From an uncultured Bacteroidales bacterium (GTDB lineage Bacteria; Bacteroidota; Bacteroidia; Bacteroidales; UBA1715): 42,979 nt of DNA. The first letter of the stretch is position 1, and each line of letters begins with the position of its first letter. The DNA is taken from contig CALAUG010000089.1 in the NCBI GenBank assembly GCA_937892155.1, positions 1-42,979 of the forward strand, in the 5' to 3' direction. Below are positions 6,670 through 15,063 of the stretch, in pieces. The translations under genes and the position numbers were made by a program. Below the pieces are notes generated by a model, which saw only the letters and a list, made by a program, of their open reading frames with translations, searched no databases and was not told the origin of the DNA.

Positions 6670-6876
6670 TTATTCTTCGTAAAAATTTTTTTTGTGTTCT
6701 GCTGAGTCAAATCCTTCTTGATAACCTTCTTTCTTACCTTGCTCAAATCCTTCCGAAAACCCTTTATTGTAGCCAGCTTCGCGTCCTTCGTTGTATGCGT
6801 TTTGAACATCAGATTCCGTATTGCCGCACCCGTTGAGCGCACAAATTAGAGTAAAAATAAATATCAATCGTTTCAT
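6670..6876 (-). CDS. Small lipoprotein with GX3 repeats
   Basis: A 68-residue protein with a lipoprotein signal peptide (MKRLIFIFTLICALNGC, lipobox LNGC), so the mature protein is only about 50 residues anchored by its cysteine. The mature part has seven glycines at exact four-residue spacing in EGREAGYNKGFSEGFEQG and the following KKEGYQEGF, a GX3 pattern like that of Yae1-type proteins, probably one helix that packs against another. ATG 6876 is preferred to ATG 6882 because the basic start of the signal peptide follows. The role is unknown. It lies alone between the tRNA gene and lysA. Confidence 0.75.
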   Translation of the reverse strand: MKRLIFIFTLICALNGCGNTESDVQNAYNEGREAGYNKGFSEGFEQGKKEGYQEGFDSAEHKKNFYEE

Positions 6877-6975
6877 ATCCATATCTTCTTGCCTTATAGA
6901 CCATCATAATGCGACAAAGGTTTCAATTGTTGAAAAATCATTGCGATTTTTTACTGAACCAAAGCGTTTAATGAA

Positions 6976-7007
6976 ATTGCAACTTTATTGACAATTCGTT
7001 ATTTTTG
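6976..7007 (+). promoter_or_regulatory. Promoter of lysA
   Basis: ATTG at 6976-6979 (one off TTTG), a 20-base spacer, and TATTTTTG at 7000-7007. The start would be about 7014, giving a leader of under 20 bases before ATG 7031. Confidence 0.6.
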
Positions 7008-7030
7008 CACCGATTTTAATACATACAACA

Positions 7031-8290
7031 ATGGCAAAAACAGTTCCTTTCAGCAAAGAACAAATAGAATCTATCATTAAACAATATCCAACGCCTTTCC
7101 ACATATACGACGAAAAAGGTATTATCGACAATGCGGAAAAATTGAAAAAGGCATTTGCTTGGAACGAAGGTTTCCATGAATATTTTGCTGTTAAAGCTGC
7201 ACCAAATCCATATTTGGTGAAATTGCTTGCTCAACACGGATTTGGCTGCGATTGTAGTTCGTATCCGGAATTGCTTATTTCCGAACAGGCTGGAAATGTT
7301 GGCGAAAATATTATGTTTACGTCGAACGATACTGGTGACTATGAATTTAAAAAAGCTGTGGAATTGGGTGCAAATATCAATCTTGATGATATTTCGCACG
7401 TAGAATACCTTGAAAAAGTTGCTGGTTTGCCAAGTTTGGTTTCGTTCCGTTATAATCCAGGGAATCTTAAATCGGGAAATGCAATCATTGGAACGCCGGA
7501 AGAGGCAAAATATGGTTGTATGGAAAATCAATTGTTCGAGGGCTACAAAATGCTTATGGACAAAGGTGTGAAACGATTCGGAATCCATACAATGGTTGCT
7601 TCGAACGAGTTGAACGACGAATATTTTGTGGAAACAGCAAGAATTTTGTTCAACCTCGTTGTTAAATTAAATCGTCAGTTGGGAATTCGTTTTGAGTTTA
7701 TCAATCTTGGTGGTGGAATCGGTATTCCATATCGTCCGGAACAAAATCCTGTTGATATACAGAAAGTGAGCGATGGTATCCGCAAGGAATACGAAAAGAT
7801 TATTGTTGCAAATGGTTTGGCTCCAATTAAATTGTATTTGGAATCGGGACGATATATTACCGGTCCTTACGGATATTTGGTGACAACTGTCCGTCACTTG
7901 AAACACACGTTCCGCGACTATGTTGGAACCGACGCAAGTATGAATAATTTGATGCGTCCGGGAATGTATGGCGCATATCATCATATAACGGTATTGGGAA
8001 AAGAAAATCTTCCTTGCAACCACGTGTACGATGTGACTGGTTCGTTGTGCGAAAACAACGATAAATTCGCCATTCAACGAAATTTACCAGAAATAGAAAT
8101 AGGCGATATTCTTGCCATTCACGATGCTGGAGCACACGGACACGCAATGGGATTCAACTACAATGGAAAACTTCGTTCTGCTGAATTGTTGCTTCGTGCC
8201 GACGGCTCAGTAAAAATGATTCGCCGTGCCGAAACAGTCGAAGACTATTTGGCAACTGTTGATTTAGCAGGAGTGAAAGAGTTTAAATAA
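7031..8290 (+). CDS. lysA: Diaminopimelate decarboxylase
   Basis: A fold-III PLP enzyme that decarboxylates meso-diaminopimelate to L-lysine, the last step of lysine synthesis, in the cytoplasm. The PLP lysine is in YFAVKAAPNP (Lys55). The glycine-rich phosphate loop is LGGGIGIPYRPE (GGG at 227-229), with ESGRYITGPYGYLV as substrate/cofactor region and GSLCENNDKF near the active-site cysteine. At 419 residues it is full length. The best alternative, carboxynorspermidine decarboxylase, lacks this motif set. It is monocistronic with its own promoter, and converges with the giant surface-protein gene 15 bp downstream. Confidence 0.88.
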   Translation: MAKTVPFSKEQIESIIKQYPTPFHIYDEKGIIDNAEKLKKAFAWNEGFHEYFAVKAAPNPYLVKLLAQHGFGCDCSSYPELLISEQAGNVGENIMFTSNDTGDYEFKKAVELGANINLDDISHVEYLEKVAGLPSLVSFRYNPGNLKSGNAIIGTPEEAKYGCMENQLFEGYKMLMDKGVKRFGIHTMVASNELNDEYFVETARILFNLVVKLNRQLGIRFEFINLGGGIGIPYRPEQNPVDIQKVSDGIRKEYEKIIVANGLAPIKLYLESGRYITGPYGYLVTTVRHLKHTFRDYVGTDASMNNLMRPGMYGAYHHITVLGKENLPCNHVYDVTGSLCENNDKFAIQRNLPEIEIGDILAIHDAGAHGHAMGFNYNGKLRSAELLLRADGSVKMIRRAETVEDYLATVDLAGVKEFK

Positions 8291-8305
8291 TTGCAGTCAA
8301 CTTCC

Positions 8306-11300
8306 TTATCGAATTAGTGTGATGTATCCTTTAGCAAACACTTCTTCGTCTTTCATATTGGTTGCTTTAATTGTGTAACTATATGTGTCCATGCCTTGCG
8401 GTTCACCTTTGTAGGTTCCGTCCCAGCCTTGTGCCATGTCGTCGCTTTCGTATACAATTTGTCCCCATCTGTTATAGATTTTCACTTCTATAAATTCGCG
8501 TATACCCCAACCACGTACAAATGCAATGTCGTTTATTCCATCGCCGTTTGGCGTGAATGCTTCCGGCATGGCGATTTTTGTGTCGAAAATAATGTTGAAG
8601 TGAATGGTCGTATCGTTCGTAAAGCAACCGAGTGTGTCTTGCATAAAAATCTGGTAGTCTATTGACTCTGGATATTCCAGACATTCTTCGTCAGTGCACG
8701 ACAAATCAATGTCTGGATTTGAGCATTCGGTGCACGAAAGATATGTTGCTGGACTCCATGAATATGACACGCCAGCTATTTCATTGGTGTTCACGTTGTA
8801 CATTTGTCCTACGATGAGGTTGTTTGTGGTTTTTGCTGCTCGTTTCAGTTCTCCGTCAGCTCCATAAAACAAAAGTACAGAATCGGGTGCACCAAAATAG
8901 TATGGCTTTTGCTGAACAAATAGGAAAATGCTGTCGGTGCGCAGACAGTTGTAACTATTCTTGGTATATACATAGACGTATTGCGATGTCTTGGGCGTAA
9001 TATTCGTTGTTGCTCTTTTCGCATTTGATACTATTTTGTCGGGCATCCACGAAATGTCGGTGAAGTTGCCAGTCGCCGTTGCTGTAATTGTCTCTCCAAC
9101 GCAAATGCTCGAATCCAAAGCAATGGAAACATCGGCCAAAGGATAGGTAGAAATATTTTTGTGTATCGTGTCGTTACAAATATTTGAGGTTACCGATAGC
9201 GATACTGGTATGATTGTATTTGGGTCGTTGATTGTTACAGTAGGATTTTTTTCTGTTGATGTTTTCCCGTCTATATTCCAAAGATACGTTGCATTTTCTC
9301 CTGCCACTGATGTGTTTTGCAGTGTTACTGTGAATGGTGCGCAGTCGGCGGTGTCCAAGTCGTCCTCGCCCCTAATGAACATTGCAATGACAGGGAATAA
9401 TTTAACATTGACGGAAATGTCGCGGGCTTTGCACCCTGGTGCGTCAACAATAAATTGTGCCTTGTAGGTGTTGTCATCGGTACCGGCAAGTGCAGTATAT
9501 TGGTGTGTGGCGCTGTTGCCTTCGGTTAGATAAACCGATTGACCGTCGCCAAATTCCCAGTATGCATCGTAGCAATACAGATTGAGTGTGTCCAAAAGTG
9601 TGAATGTTACATCTTCGTGTACACACGCTTCCTCTTTGTCGGCAATCAGACTTGCTTCGTAACCTGGGACGTGCACAGGAATAAACGTCGTTGTGTCTTC
9701 GCATCCATAATAATTGCTTGTAGTACGTAACCAAAGCGACTGGTCGCCAAAATTGTCAAACGTAACAACTTGCAGTGATTTCTTGTTACTGATGTATAGC
9801 GAGTCGCCACCGTCAATTTTCCACCACGAATATGAGTTCGTGTTCGAAGTGTAGATTGTATTGTCCAGATAAAGAATGAATTTTTGTCCAGGTTCTTTAC
9901 AAAGGTCTGAATCTTTGATTTTGATTTTTGCACCAACATCTTTCACATCTATTGATTGTGTTGAACTGTCAACACATTCGTGTCCTTCGGGACTGATGCT
10001 GTATGCAATCAATTTTATGTCGAAGTTCTTTTTTGATTCTGTTTCGTACGTGTGTTTGGTCGTTGCAGAAAGATTTCCGGTTTCTTCAACTATAGTTCCG
10101 TCACCAAAATTCCACGAATAGTGTGAAAGTGTGTCGGCAAAATTCGTCATACCAGTATTTCGTGTCAGTTCTGCTTCGTGTCCAAGACATAATTTGTTGT
10201 GCTTAACGGAAAACTGAGCGTTAGGGACGACTGGTTTAATATAATCTTTTGTAGATGCGGTGTCTCTGCATCCGTGATCGTCAATAACAATAAGTGAAAC
10301 GGTCTTATTGCCCATGGAATTATACTCTGTCTGTATAGTCATTTCATTCTCTTCCGAAACGACTCCATTACCTAAATTCCATATTCGTTTAGCTATTGCG
10401 TGATCTGATTTTGACGTATCGGTGAATGTCGTTGTAAAAGGAAGACAGTCAGAAATAACGTCACCATAAAATCCAGCGGTTGCTTCGTAAATTTTTATTG
10501 GTTTGCTAATGTAATCGTTACAACCATGAATATCGGTGACTTTTACTACTACAGAATCAATATTCACAGAGTCGAATATAAATTTTTTTGAGTACGGAAA
10601 ATAATCATTCCTATCAATAGTTCCTTCTATTTGATCAACAACGGCGAATGTTAGAGAGTCATTTTTACCATTCCATTTGTTAATCCATGTCCACGAATGT
10701 ATGTCTTGTCCCATGTCGGTTCTTACGACAAATTGTGCTGTGTCGCCAAGACAAGGCTCAAACGTGGCTAATTCAAAATCGCCCACTATTTTAGTAACTG
10801 TGGTAACAATACTGTCACTCATATCGCAACCAGTCTCAGGATTATGAGAAGTTACTTTAACCCAATATTGTCCGCGTCCTCCGTAATCTTCAAAATTTAC
10901 ATTGACAGTATCTTCGTTTTCTGCAATTTGTGTCCATGTTTTTTCTCCATTTTTTTGAATGAACCATTCCCAGCTGTCTGCTCCGTAATTTTTAATAAAG
11001 AAGAATTTGTATAGGAACGGTTCGTCACACGATGCAGTTCCTGATTGTATATATGTCATAGGACCTTTTACGTCAACCCCTTCGGCGATATCTTTTGTTA
11101 TACTACAACCATTATCCGAAGCAGTGAATGTTGCGTAGTGTACACCAACGGTGTCGTCAAACTTCATTGCAAATGTTTCGGGTATTGGCGTTTTTGAGTC
11201 GATAGTTGTATAAATATTAGTTAATCCATTCATTTCTGTAAATGAAATGAGAAGTGTGTCGTATTCACTTTGGTAGCGATCTTTATCGTCAAATGTTACA

Positions 11301-13906
11301 TTGATGGTAAGGCTATCGCTCGCACACATTTCATGGATAAAGTCAATGTTTACGTCTGGAGTATGTCCGACACTGATTGAATCCTTATACTCTAAAGGAA
11401 GGTTACTTATAGCACAACCTTTACTTGTTTTGAGGGCAATGTGGTAGGAGAAAACACCTTCATTGTTGTACGTCCATATATGCGATAAATTACCACTTTT
11501 CTTTTTTTCTGAAAAAATATCCTTGTCGTCGTATGTGCCATCTTCATCGTAGTCCCACGAAACGGTAGTAATGGAATCTTTATCTGTGTTGTAAGAATAT
11601 TTAGCATAGTAGGTAACATCAAGAGGAACGCATCCACTCCGCGGAACAGCATACGTGGAATAAACTTTGGCAAGTTTCGGCGTTGTAATTTCTAGATTAT
11701 TGTTGAGTTTTGTAACAAGCTTACAATAGTTTGGAGATAAGGCATAGACTGTTGCCGAATAGATTCCTTCGCTTTCGTACAACCTAGAAAATGAATCGCC
11801 TGTGTCAATTTTGTTTCCATCGGTAATCCACATAAAATTTGTTCCTGCTATATTGCTTACCGCAGAATATGTAACCTTTGCAGGAATACTGCATTGAAAC
11901 TCGTCTGTAGGTGTTGCAACAATTTCCAGAGGATTTTCTATCACAATAGTTTTGTACAAGTCTTTTGTACATGTTCCATTGCTGACAGTCAATTTTATGG
12001 TATATGTACCACCTTTATTAAGATCAACACTAAAAGAATCATCCGTAGATTCTATGCTGCCATCATTATTTAGATCCCATTTCCAAGATGTGTTTCTTGA
12101 CGTACTTGCATCGGAAAATGTAATGGTACCGGGACAGTATTTCTCTTTGTCTGCGATCTTTGTCTTACAAGGACAATCAGTATTGGGATTACTTGCAATG
12201 ATTGTACTGTATCGGGATGGATCAAATTCAACAGGTGGATTTCCATCGTCAATACCAATTTCAGGCTGGTAGTCGATGAGTTGTATGCTTCGTGCATAAC
12301 GGCTTTCGCATTCACTTTTGGTAGTTGCAGTTAGATATGCGTAATACGAACCGTAGCCTGTATAGGTGTGTACTGGTGGATTTTCTCCGTCAAATGTGGT
12401 TCCATCTCCGAAATCCCAAACATACGAAGCAATAGTTGTGTCGGTAGTAGTGTTGGTAAATGTAACGTCTAATTGGGGCTCACAACTTTTTGTCTTGTTT
12501 GCGGCGAATGAAACTGCAGGATAATCATCGTATGTTGTGACTGTAATTTTCTTTCTTTCGCGGTTTGAGCATCCGTTTTCGTCGGTAACAGACAGAAATA
12601 CGTCAAAATCGCCAGCAAAACCAAATGTATGCGCAGGTGGCGTTTGTGTTAAATAACTTGAGCCATCAGACAAAATCCACGTATATGAAACTATATCCGT
12701 ATCGGATTTGATAGAATCTATGGAAAAATTAAACGGTTTATTCTCGCAGGTAAATTCTTTATCGCTGGTAATTGTTACATCTGGATCGTTGTGTACGGTA
12801 ATGTAGTGCTGTTTCGTAACGGTTTCTACCAATTTCTTGTTTGAGTCATACACCTTCATCGTAACATCGTATGTGCCAGGGTTAATGTAGGTATTTTGGA
12901 CGCTATCGTATTGGGTGGAATATTTGCCAGGTTCAACAGTCCATTCAAATGAGTAACCTTGTACGATAGATGTATCGGTAAGATTTTCAAACACAACTTT
13001 TAATGGTGAACATCCGTAGGTGGTATTTGCCTTGAAGTCAAAATCTCTTTTTTTAAGGGTGGTGTCTTTTACCAATCTTACGGCACGTCCATATCCTCTG
13101 GAATATTGGTCTATGAAACTGGTTCCGTGGCTTCGTATCCCCAGATAAAATGCATATTGGTTTACGGCTGTACTTGACCAGTAACTACCATCAAGGTTAA
13201 CATATTTAATGGTGCCGCCTCCGTGTTGCGTTCCAGCGCAGGGAAGGAAAATAGCACCATTTTTCTCCATTTTTCTCCATTCTATAAGAGTATAACTATT
13301 TACGGTTTTGTAGTGTTCTTCGCTGTTTCCTGTGGCATTCCCTTGCTGAAAATGCATTCCTGCTGGCAATTCCCAGTTGTCGGGAAGAAAAATAGCTCCG
13401 TTAATTTCGTTTACACAGGCTACTCCGAAAAGTTTTTCTGCATTTTCACGTCCGGAACGCAAATATTTCCATTCATCTTCTGTCATTGTACGCCACATTC
13501 CAGCTTTGTTCCCACCGTTGGAAATAGGATTATATATCCCCCAATCGGCATTGGCGTATGCTCCTGTCAAACTGTTCTCTGCCTTTCCCCCCACCAAATA
13601 ATCTGAATTAATTGTTTCTTGATTGTAAGGCATATACGAAACTGCGCCACTGTTCCAGCCGCTCGTTCCCCAACCGAACAAATCAATCCAGCCATCGTAT
13701 GTACTCGATGCCTTTGCATTGTCATCGCCTATTATGTCAAATTGGTTTTCGGCAAAACGCCACAATGAAGTGCTTGCCTGATATTGTAAATTGCCTGGCG
13801 AAATATTTACTTTTTGGGAACTACTCACAGAGAAGTAATATTGCGCAAATGATGTATTTACGATAAAAATAGATGCCAATATAAAAAGCAGGCGAAGTTT
13901 CTTCAT
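8306..13906 (-). CDS. Giant secreted multi-PKD surface protein with T9SS type B sorting domain
   Basis: A 1866-residue cell-surface protein. A signal peptide (MKKLRLLFILASIFIVNTSFAQ; 22 residues, in two halves MKKLRLLFILA and SIFIVNTSFAQ) precedes a FISUMP-like domain at about 22-282 (WRTMTEDEWKYL, GAIFLPDNWELP, SYWSSTA, GRAVRLV). From about 288 to 1700 it is a chain of PKD-type beta domains with recurrent motifs such as SYVWDFGDGTT, YEFGDGQSV-like turns and GTYDVTMKV. The last 88 residues (AFTPNGDGIND, IYNRWGQIVYES, WDGTYKG, YSYTIKA) are the CHU_C/gliding-motility type B signal for export through the T9SS, as in SprB-like adhesins. Paired cysteines are frequent. ATG 13906 is chosen over a TTG at 13939 because the signal peptide starts there and the upstream TTG overlaps the -7 box. 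It is divergent from a PorP/SprF gene, the known partner type for type B substrates. Adhesin function is inferred. Confidence 0.9.
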   Translation of the reverse strand: MKKLRLLFILASIFIVNTSFAQYYFSVSSSQKVNISPGNLQYQASTSLWRFAENQFDIIGDDNAKASSTYDGWIDLFGWGTSGWNSGAVSYMPYNQETINSDYLVGGKAENSLTGAYANADWGIYNPISNGGNKAGMWRTMTEDEWKYLRSGRENAEKLFGVACVNEINGAIFLPDNWELPAGMHFQQGNATGNSEEHYKTVNSYTLIEWRKMEKNGAIFLPCAGTQHGGGTIKYVNLDGSYWSSTAVNQYAFYLGIRSHGTSFIDQYSRGYGRAVRLVKDTTLKKRDFDFKANTTYGCSPLKVVFENLTDTSIVQGYSFEWTVEPGKYSTQYDSVQNTYINPGTYDVTMKVYDSNKKLVETVTKQHYITVHNDPDVTITSDKEFTCENKPFNFSIDSIKSDTDIVSYTWILSDGSSYLTQTPPAHTFGFAGDFDVFLSVTDENGCSNRERKKITVTTYDDYPAVSFAANKTKSCEPQLDVTFTNTTTDTTIASYVWDFGDGTTFDGENPPVHTYTGYGSYYAYLTATTKSECESRYARSIQLIDYQPEIGIDDGNPPVEFDPSRYSTIIASNPNTDCPCKTKIADKEKYCPGTITFSDASTSRNTSWKWDLNNDGSIESTDDSFSVDLNKGGTYTIKLTVSNGTCTKDLYKTIVIENPLEIVATPTDEFQCSIPAKVTYSAVSNIAGTNFMWITDGNKIDTGDSFSRLYESEGIYSATVYALSPNYCKLVTKLNNNLEITTPKLAKVYSTYAVPRSGCVPLDVTYYAKYSYNTDKDSITTVSWDYDEDGTYDDKDIFSEKKKSGNLSHIWTYNNEGVFSYHIALKTSKGCAISNLPLEYKDSISVGHTPDVNIDFIHEMCASDSLTINVTFDDKDRYQSEYDTLLISFTEMNGLTNIYTTIDSKTPIPETFAMKFDDTVGVHYATFTASDNGCSITKDIAEGVDVKGPMTYIQSGTASCDEPFLYKFFFIKNYGADSWEWFIQKNGEKTWTQIAENEDTVNVNFEDYGGRGQYWVKVTSHNPETGCDMSDSIVTTVTKIVGDFELATFEPCLGDTAQFVVRTDMGQDIHSWTWINKWNGKNDSLTFAVVDQIEGTIDRNDYFPYSKKFIFDSVNIDSVVVKVTDIHGCNDYISKPIKIYEATAGFYGDVISDCLPFTTTFTDTSKSDHAIAKRIWNLGNGVVSEENEMTIQTEYNSMGNKTVSLIVIDDHGCRDTASTKDYIKPVVPNAQFSVKHNKLCLGHEAELTRNTGMTNFADTLSHYSWNFGDGTIVEETGNLSATTKHTYETESKKNFDIKLIAYSISPEGHECVDSSTQSIDVKDVGAKIKIKDSDLCKEPGQKFILYLDNTIYTSNTNSYSWWKIDGGDSLYISNKKSLQVVTFDNFGDQSLWLRTTSNYYGCEDTTTFIPVHVPGYEASLIADKEEACVHEDVTFTLLDTLNLYCYDAYWEFGDGQSVYLTEGNSATHQYTALAGTDDNTYKAQFIVDAPGCKARDISVNVKLFPVIAMFIRGEDDLDTADCAPFTVTLQNTSVAGENATYLWNIDGKTSTEKNPTVTINDPNTIIPVSLSVTSNICNDTIHKNISTYPLADVSIALDSSICVGETITATATGNFTDISWMPDKIVSNAKRATTNITPKTSQYVYVYTKNSYNCLRTDSIFLFVQQKPYYFGAPDSVLLFYGADGELKRAAKTTNNLIVGQMYNVNTNEIAGVSYSWSPATYLSCTECSNPDIDLSCTDEECLEYPESIDYQIFMQDTLGCFTNDTTIHFNIIFDTKIAMPEAFTPNGDGINDIAFVRGWGIREFIEVKIYNRWGQIVYESDDMAQGWDGTYKGEPQGMDTYSYTIKATNMKDEEVFAKGYITLIR

Positions 13907-13936
13907 GCTTATCTGCCGGGTTGTAATTTCTTGCCT

Positions 13937-13944
13937 CAAAGATA
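13937..13944 (-). promoter_or_regulatory. -7 box of the giant surface-protein gene
   Basis: Minus strand TATCTTTG matches TAnnTTTG; the start would fall near 13930, about 24 bases before ATG 13906. No clean TTTG is seen at the -33 position. Confidence 0.5.
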
Positions 13945-13983
13945 GGTATTTTTATCTGCTTTTTTTGTTTTCTAAAAAGTCTT

Positions 13984-14014
13984 TTTGCGTTTTGATAAAT
14001 ATAAGATATTTTTG
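13984..14014 (+). promoter_or_regulatory. Promoter of the PorP/PorE-like operon
   Basis: TTTG (13984-13987), 19 bases, TATTTTTG (14007-14014): a consensus Bacteroidota promoter, back-to-back with the -7 box at 13937. The leader to the start codon at 14036 is about 15 bases. Confidence 0.75.
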
Positions 14015-14035
14015 TGAACTAAATAAAAACCTCTG

Positions 14036-15061
14036 TTGGTGAAACCACATAGTAAAATAGCGACTCTGTTGGCATTGGCACTCCTTTTTAGTGCTAGTGT
14101 TGTCGCGCAGGAAATTCATTTTTCACAGTTCTATGCGAATCCGTTGACGATGAATCCTGCTCAAACGGCTTTTTACGACGGGAATGTGCGTGCTAACGTG
14201 ATGTATAGAACACAATGGCGTGCTATTGATAATAAACCTTACCAAACAGTGAGCGCCAGCTTGGAGAAACAGTTTCATTTATACGATCATACATACGGAT
14301 TTGGCATTCAGGCGTTGCGTGATGAATCGGGCTATGTCGGTTTAATTAACGACAAACTGCTTGTCTCCGGTGCCCTTGCTTTGCACGTCAACGGACATAT
14401 ATTATCTATGGGGGCACAGTTAGGCTTGGTGTATAAAAACACTAATGTGACCGACTATACCTACGACGAACAGTTTGACCTTGGTGGCGAATCGGTATTT
14501 AACCGCGATTTTGCAAGTGGCGAAATGGAAGGAGAACCATTGTTTCATCCAGCAATAAATGCAGGTGTTATGTGGGAGAAACGTCTTTCGCATAATTTCG
14601 TCGCCGACGCCGGTATTAGTGTCTTCAATATTAATACTCCATACGAGTCAATTGCAGGTATGGAATTAGACGAAACCAAACAGAATATGCGTATAGCAAT
14701 TCAAATGGGCGGTAAGATTGAGGTCAATAAGAAGTGTACGGTACATCCGAATGTCTTGTATATGATGCAGGAAAAGGCAACTGATTTTTTGATTGGTGCC
14801 AATGTTGACTACGCAGTGCAGAAAGATTTGTCTGTTTACGGTGGAACGTTGTTCAGATATGGATGGGCGAAAAATTATGATGCCTCGGTGTGGATTGTTG
14901 GCGCAAAATATAAACGGTTCGATATTGGCGTGAGTTACGATATCAATGTTTCGTCGTTGCGTGAGGCAACAAATTTACGTGGAGCATTTGAAGTGTCATT
15001 GACGTATTTGTCTCCAAGTTGGAAGAGTAAAGAAGTAAAAATTCCCTGCGATAGAATTTAA
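14036..15061 (+). CDS. PorP/SprF family type IX secretion outer-membrane protein
   Basis: A 341-residue outer-membrane beta-barrel of the PorP/SprF family. It begins with a signal peptide ending SASVVAQ, followed by the family signature EIHFSQFYANPLTMNPAQT, then NVMYRTQWRAI and YGFGIQALRDESG; the C-terminal half has alternating strands typical of a barrel. SprF-type members bring type B C-terminal-domain substrates to the T9SS translocon or hold them at the surface. The giant type B protein is encoded back-to-back 130 bp away, so it is the likely client. The start is TTG 14036 or GTG 14039; no in-frame ATG precedes the signal peptide. The stop is two bases before the next ATG, so it is co-transcribed with the PorE-like gene. 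Confidence 0.9.
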   Translation: MVKPHSKIATLLALALLFSASVVAQEIHFSQFYANPLTMNPAQTAFYDGNVRANVMYRTQWRAIDNKPYQTVSASLEKQFHLYDHTYGFGIQALRDESGYVGLINDKLLVSGALALHVNGHILSMGAQLGLVYKNTNVTDYTYDEQFDLGGESVFNRDFASGEMEGEPLFHPAINAGVMWEKRLSHNFVADAGISVFNINTPYESIAGMELDETKQNMRIAIQMGGKIEVNKKCTVHPNVLYMMQEKATDFLIGANVDYAVQKDLSVYGGTLFRYGWAKNYDASVWIVGAKYKRFDIGVSYDINVSSLREATNLRGAFEVSLTYLSPSWKSKEVKIPCDRI

Positions 15062-15063
15062 GA

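Noticed and set aside
9159..9467. 102-codon plus-strand frame inside the giant surface-protein gene
   Set aside because: Antisense to strongly supported PKD-domain coding sequence; several similar shadows exist in this gene.
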